A stretch of DNA of 6,695 bases from Methanobacteriota archaeon (GTDB taxonomy: Archaea > Hydrothermarchaeota > Hydrothermarchaeia > Hydrothermarchaeales > JACRDW01). The notes under the pieces were generated by a model. It was given only the letters and a program-made list of their open reading frames with translations, did no database searches and was not told the origin of the DNA. The translations under genes were made by a program, and so were the position numbers. Below, one piece after another: positions 4,365-6,695 of this stretch. The DNA lies in contig JACRDW010000001.1 of NCBI GenBank assembly GCA_016212785.1, positions 1 through 6,695 of the forward strand, in the 5' to 3' direction. Positions within the stretch are counted from its first letter, which is position 1, and each line of letters begins with the position of its first letter.

Positions 4365-5300
4365 TTAAATCGCAGCCAATACTCTTGGCATTACGGACTT
4401 GATTAAAAAGAATATAGTATATGCGACCAGAGCCATTGGAAGCATAAATTTGAATCCTTTTTTGAAGTCGCCGTACATCACGACGCCTATCATTATGCTC
4501 GCACTGCATGCCTGGGCGATGACGTAGAAAGAAAGTGCTGTTATAATTCCGCCTATCTGTGCTAGCGGAAGCTGGGATTCGCCATAGCCCACTGTACCTC
4601 CTGCCATTATAGTCGGTAAGGCTGCTACCACGCCCATGACAAAAGGTCCTGCAAGCAGGGAAGCCATTGCCAAAAAAGAAACCTGCTGGGAAGTCATAGA
4701 CCTGCGCTCCCTCTGTATCATTCTAACAGCCTTCATATCCTCAGAGACCTCGTCCAGCACGTCAGCAATTGGTCCTCCGAATTCCACGCCCTCCAGGAGG
4801 AGGCGTACCGCTCTTTCAACCTCCTTTGAGCCGGACCTCTTAGAAAATCCGAGCATCGCTTCTTTCAGCGGTCTGCCCCTTTTCATCTCCACGACCATTT
4901 GAGAAAATTCTTCTGAGAGTGCGCCGTACTCTGCCTCCGCAATTTCTCCTACGACGCTTTCCAAAACAAGGCCTGTTCTGACCGAGACTGCCATGTGGTG
5001 CAGCACGTCCGGCAGGACTGCTGTTATCACAGCCCTCCTCTTGTTTATCCTGATTTTCGGAATCAGGAAAATTAGAGCGGTTGAAAAAACAAAAAGCAGG
5101 CTGCTTGTTAGAAGAGAGAAAACCGCTCCAACCAAAAAAAGCACGATGCCGAGAGCGAGAAAGATTCCAACCCACTCTCCCGGAGAAAAATTTATTCTGG
5201 CAGTGGCGAGCATTACCTCAATTCTGCCTGAGATATACCTTGGCAGCAGGCCTTCTGGAACTCTCAGCTTTTTGACTAGATTCACTAATTCTTCTCTCAT
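4365..5300 (-). CDS. TadC/FlaJ-like pilus platform membrane protein, second copy
   Basis: 311 residues. It has a short basic N-terminus, paired membrane helices at ~43-80, then a T2SF/GspF-type cytoplasmic domain at ~90-200: LPDVLHHMAVSVRTGL (96-111), Y.ALSEEF (125-132), MKRGRPLKEAM (139-149) and a GG-centred turn near 175-176. C-terminal hydrophobic helices follow at ~205-235, ~245-275 and ~284-303. It shares the domain plan of the preceding gene but lacks the long coiled-coil head, so the two probably form a heteromeric platform in the membrane, as proposed for archaeal pili with tandem TadC proteins. The start overlaps the upstream stop as ATGA, and GAAGGT just before the ATG is a usable ribosome binding site. 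It is the last gene of the assembly module; about 100 non-coding bases with a new promoter follow. No broken residues or frameshift seen. Confidence 0.93.
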   Translation of the reverse strand: MREELVNLVKKLRVPEGLLPRYISGRIEVMLATARINFSPGEWVGIFLALGIVLFLVGAVFSLLTSSLLFVFSTALIFLIPKIRINKRRAVITAVLPDVLHHMAVSVRTGLVLESVVGEIAEAEYGALSEEFSQMVVEMKRGRPLKEAMLGFSKRSGSKEVERAVRLLLEGVEFGGPIADVLDEVSEDMKAVRMIQRERRSMTSQQVSFLAMASLLAGPFVMGVVAALPTIMAGGTVGYGESQLPLAQIGGIITALSFYVIAQACSASIMIGVVMYGDFKKGFKFMLPMALVAYTIFFLIKSVMPRVLAAI

Positions 5301-6430
5301 ACCTTCGGTTCGAACCTCTTAACCATAAAGGACATGTACAATGAAGCTCCGAAGAAAGTGAGATACAGCAGCCAGAGTATCTCCGGAGAAATTGGCAGCG
5401 CCTTCATCGCAATTCCCATCGCAATGACGAGCGTGGTTATAAGGACAGGAGCAACCACCACTATGAACATGTACATCAGGGAAAAGGTATTCAAAGTTTG
5501 AATGAAGTCTTTGAGCCGCATTCTCATTTCGGTCGCGACTTCGTCTGCGATTAACTTCAGGGTATTTGCCAGGTTGCCTCCTGTTCGCAGCGTGGAAACT
5601 ATCTGCCTCGATGCTTTCTTAAGTCCTGCGGAATTTATCCTGAGGTTCATCCTTTCGTAGGCTTCTTCTATCGTCGAGCCTCTCTCTATTTCGAGTATAG
5701 CTCTTCTGAACTCCTCGCTCAGCACTCCATAGTCGCTGAGCGAAACGGAGCGCATGGTTTCCAGTAAACCCGAGCCCGAGGTAAGCTGGGTTGCCATGTG
5801 GCGAAGCGCAAAGGGCAGCTCCCTGCTGAACGCCTCTGACCTGCTCTTGATTTTCGACTTCGGGTATATTTTTGCAAATACGAGCAGAAAGAAAAAGGTG
5901 ATGATCCCGAGAGATAAGCCCAGCAGCCCGCCAAAGATGTCTGTAATGCTCGCCAGCAAAATGCCGAAAAAAATTCCGACAGCAAGCGCCGCTATGGCGC
6001 TTATCCCAGCTGAAAGGCTTATGTACTTCGAGGCAGGCATTATTATATTTGCCCTGTACAGGTCTTCTTGGATGTTTACGAAAAAAGACTCCATTTTTTT
6101 CGAATAATTTAAGAACTTATCAGATATTACGCTCGCAAGTCTTTCAGAAAACGGCACTTTCAGCTCTTCCCTCCTCACGCCGAAGTCGATTCCCTCAACT
6201 TCTTTTCCGGATTCAACGCGGACAGCTTCAATTATTTTGGAGAGTTTCTCTTCCAGTACTTTTCTTCTCTCCTCTTCCTTTGCTTTCTTCTTTCCCAGCA
6301 GTACTCTCGCTACCTCGTCCTGCTCCTTTAAAGCGGTTGAAAGCTCCAGCGCTTTTCTGTACGTCCACTCAGTCCTACTTAAAGTTCCTTCTCCTACCCA
6401 GTCCACAAACCTTAGAATTACGTTGGTCAT
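5297..6430 (-). CDS. TadC/FlaJ-like pilus platform membrane protein, first copy
   Basis: 377 residues. The N-terminal ~130 residues are soluble and charged, with a Lys/Glu-rich probable coiled coil at ~36-75. Two membrane helices follow at ~139-160 and ~164-187. Next comes a GspF/T2SF-type cytoplasmic helical domain at ~200-310, with ELPFALRHMATQLTSGSGL (204-222), a YG.LSEEF segment (234-241) and an EIERG turn (247-251). Further hydrophobic helices lie at ~313-343 and ~350-370. Such proteins form the inner-membrane base on which the ATPase acts and from which pilins are polymerised. The ATG at 6430 overlaps the ATPase stop (ATGA) and the TGA at 5297-5299 overlaps the next start (ATGA), implying translational coupling. 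It is longer than the second copy because of the coiled-coil head. Archaeal pili with two successive platform proteins (EpdJ/EpdK-like) are known; which is the equivalent of which cannot be told here. Confidence 0.93.
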   Translation of the reverse strand: MTNVILRFVDWVGEGTLSRTEWTYRKALELSTALKEQDEVARVLLGKKKAKEEERRKVLEEKLSKIIEAVRVESGKEVEGIDFGVRREELKVPFSERLASVISDKFLNYSKKMESFFVNIQEDLYRANIIMPASKYISLSAGISAIAALAVGIFFGILLASITDIFGGLLGLSLGIITFFFLLVFAKIYPKSKIKSRSEAFSRELPFALRHMATQLTSGSGLLETMRSVSLSDYGVLSEEFRRAILEIERGSTIEEAYERMNLRINSAGLKKASRQIVSTLRTGGNLANTLKLIADEVATEMRMRLKDFIQTLNTFSLMYMFIVVVAPVLITTLVIAMGIAMKALPISPEILWLLYLTFFGASLYMSFMVKRFEPKV

Positions 6431-6695
6431 ATTCTCTTCAGCAATTCCTGCGGATTCGTGTAGTACTCGTTGAAAACCCTGGCTGCTTTCTTAAGCTCGG
6501 TTATGCTGTTGCTAACCATCCACTTCAGAATATTTTCTCTTCTTTCCAGCTCCTCGTTCAGCTCTTTCATGCTTATTCCTTTTAGTTTTGCAATTTTTTG
6601 TTTCAGCACGCTCTGGTTGCTGGTACTTTCCAACGTATCCTTCCTTGGATTCCATGCATAAACGTTGTTCAGCACGAATTTTTCGTTCTCCCAGC
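6427..6695 (-). CDS. C-terminal part of a type IV pilus / secretion ATPase (TadA/FlaI/GspE-like), cut by right edge
   Basis: The reading frame is open to the right edge (first full codon at 6693), so only the last ~89 residues are present. The visible tail has a hydrophobic/aromatic strand ending YAWNPRKD, a Q-K-I-A-K-L-K-G helix, the helix ELERRENILKWMV and a final EYYTNPQELL segment. This order is familiar from the C-terminus of archaeal TadA/FlaI-type hexameric ATPases, which power pilin insertion into or removal from the filament on the cytoplasmic face of the membrane. Walker A/B, Asp and His boxes would lie outside the window, so activity cannot be judged. The stop (TGA, 6427-6429) overlaps the ATG of the downstream TadC-like gene in an ATGA junction, the usual order ATPase then platform protein. 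Family assignment rests on the tail plus context and is fairly safe; the specific subfamily is not resolved. Confidence 0.85.
   Translation of the reverse strand, partial: WENEKFVLNNVYAWNPRKDTLESTSNQSVLKQKIAKLKGISMKELNEELERRENILKWMVSNSITELKKAARVFNEYYTNPQELLKRI

Noticed and set aside
4840..5175. 111-codon minus-strand frame inside the second TadC gene
   Set aside because: Overlaps the T2SF domain of a well-supported gene in another frame; composition rich in Arg/Cys/Gly as expected of a shadow.
6049..6585. 178-codon plus-strand open frame
   Set aside because: It runs antisense to the first TadC gene and the ATPase end. The predicted protein is a low-complexity Leu/Ser/Phe/Pro mixture with no motif, typical of a shadow frame.
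1..6695. tRNA, rRNA, CRISPR array, insertion sequence
   Set aside because: No cloverleaf, rRNA-like stretch, regularly spaced repeats, or transposase with flanking inverted repeats was seen on either strand.

Overview
The window reads as archaeal DNA carrying a type IV pilus (Tad/Epd-like) locus. The archaeal signs are several class III (FlaK/EppA-type) prepilin signal peptides, a large EppA-like prepilin peptidase, two consecutive TadC/FlaJ-type membrane platform proteins, TATA-like boxes, GGAGG-type ribosome binding sites, and many N-X-S/T sequons in the predicted surface proteins. I cannot name the lineage from this sequence; a euryarchaeal or DPANN-type genome fits. Almost everything is coded on the minus strand, so the biological order runs from the right edge (6695) to the left (1).

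Region by region, in direction of transcription. (1) 6695-4365 is the assembly module: the C-terminal end of a TadA/FlaI-family secretion ATPase (cut by the window edge), then two TadC-like platform proteins, joined by ATGA overlaps. (2) 4364-4259 is a non-coding promoter region with an 18-bp perfect palindrome, an array of GTTTAC-type half-sites, a TATA box and a strong ribosome binding site. (3) 4258-698 is a tightly packed second transcription unit: a small Flp-like pilin with no normal start codon, a second small prepilin, the prepilin peptidase, three ~160-residue prepilin-like proteins, and a four-helix membrane protein with a soluble C-terminal domain. (4) 562-714, plus strand, is a 50-residue single-helix membrane microprotein that fills most of the gap; it runs convergently into the previous gene and divergently from the next. 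(5) 514-245, minus strand, is another Flp-like pilin, a clear paralogue of the one in (3), preceded by the same palindromic operator-like motif. (6) 244-1 is mostly non-coding with three hairpins and two copies of a ribosome-binding-site-plus-ATG block, the second of which opens a gene that leaves the window.

How the parts work together: the peptidase would cleave the six class III prepilins just before the Q of the QxxxE motif. The ATPase and two TadC proteins would then insert them into a filament. The two very short pilins with C-terminal glycosylation sequons look like major subunits, and the longer ones like minor or tip subunits. The most interesting signals are the operator motif shared by the two major-pilin promoters, the missing canonical start of one of those pilins, a pilin gene with a sharp internal GC switch, and the plus-strand microprotein embedded in the locus.
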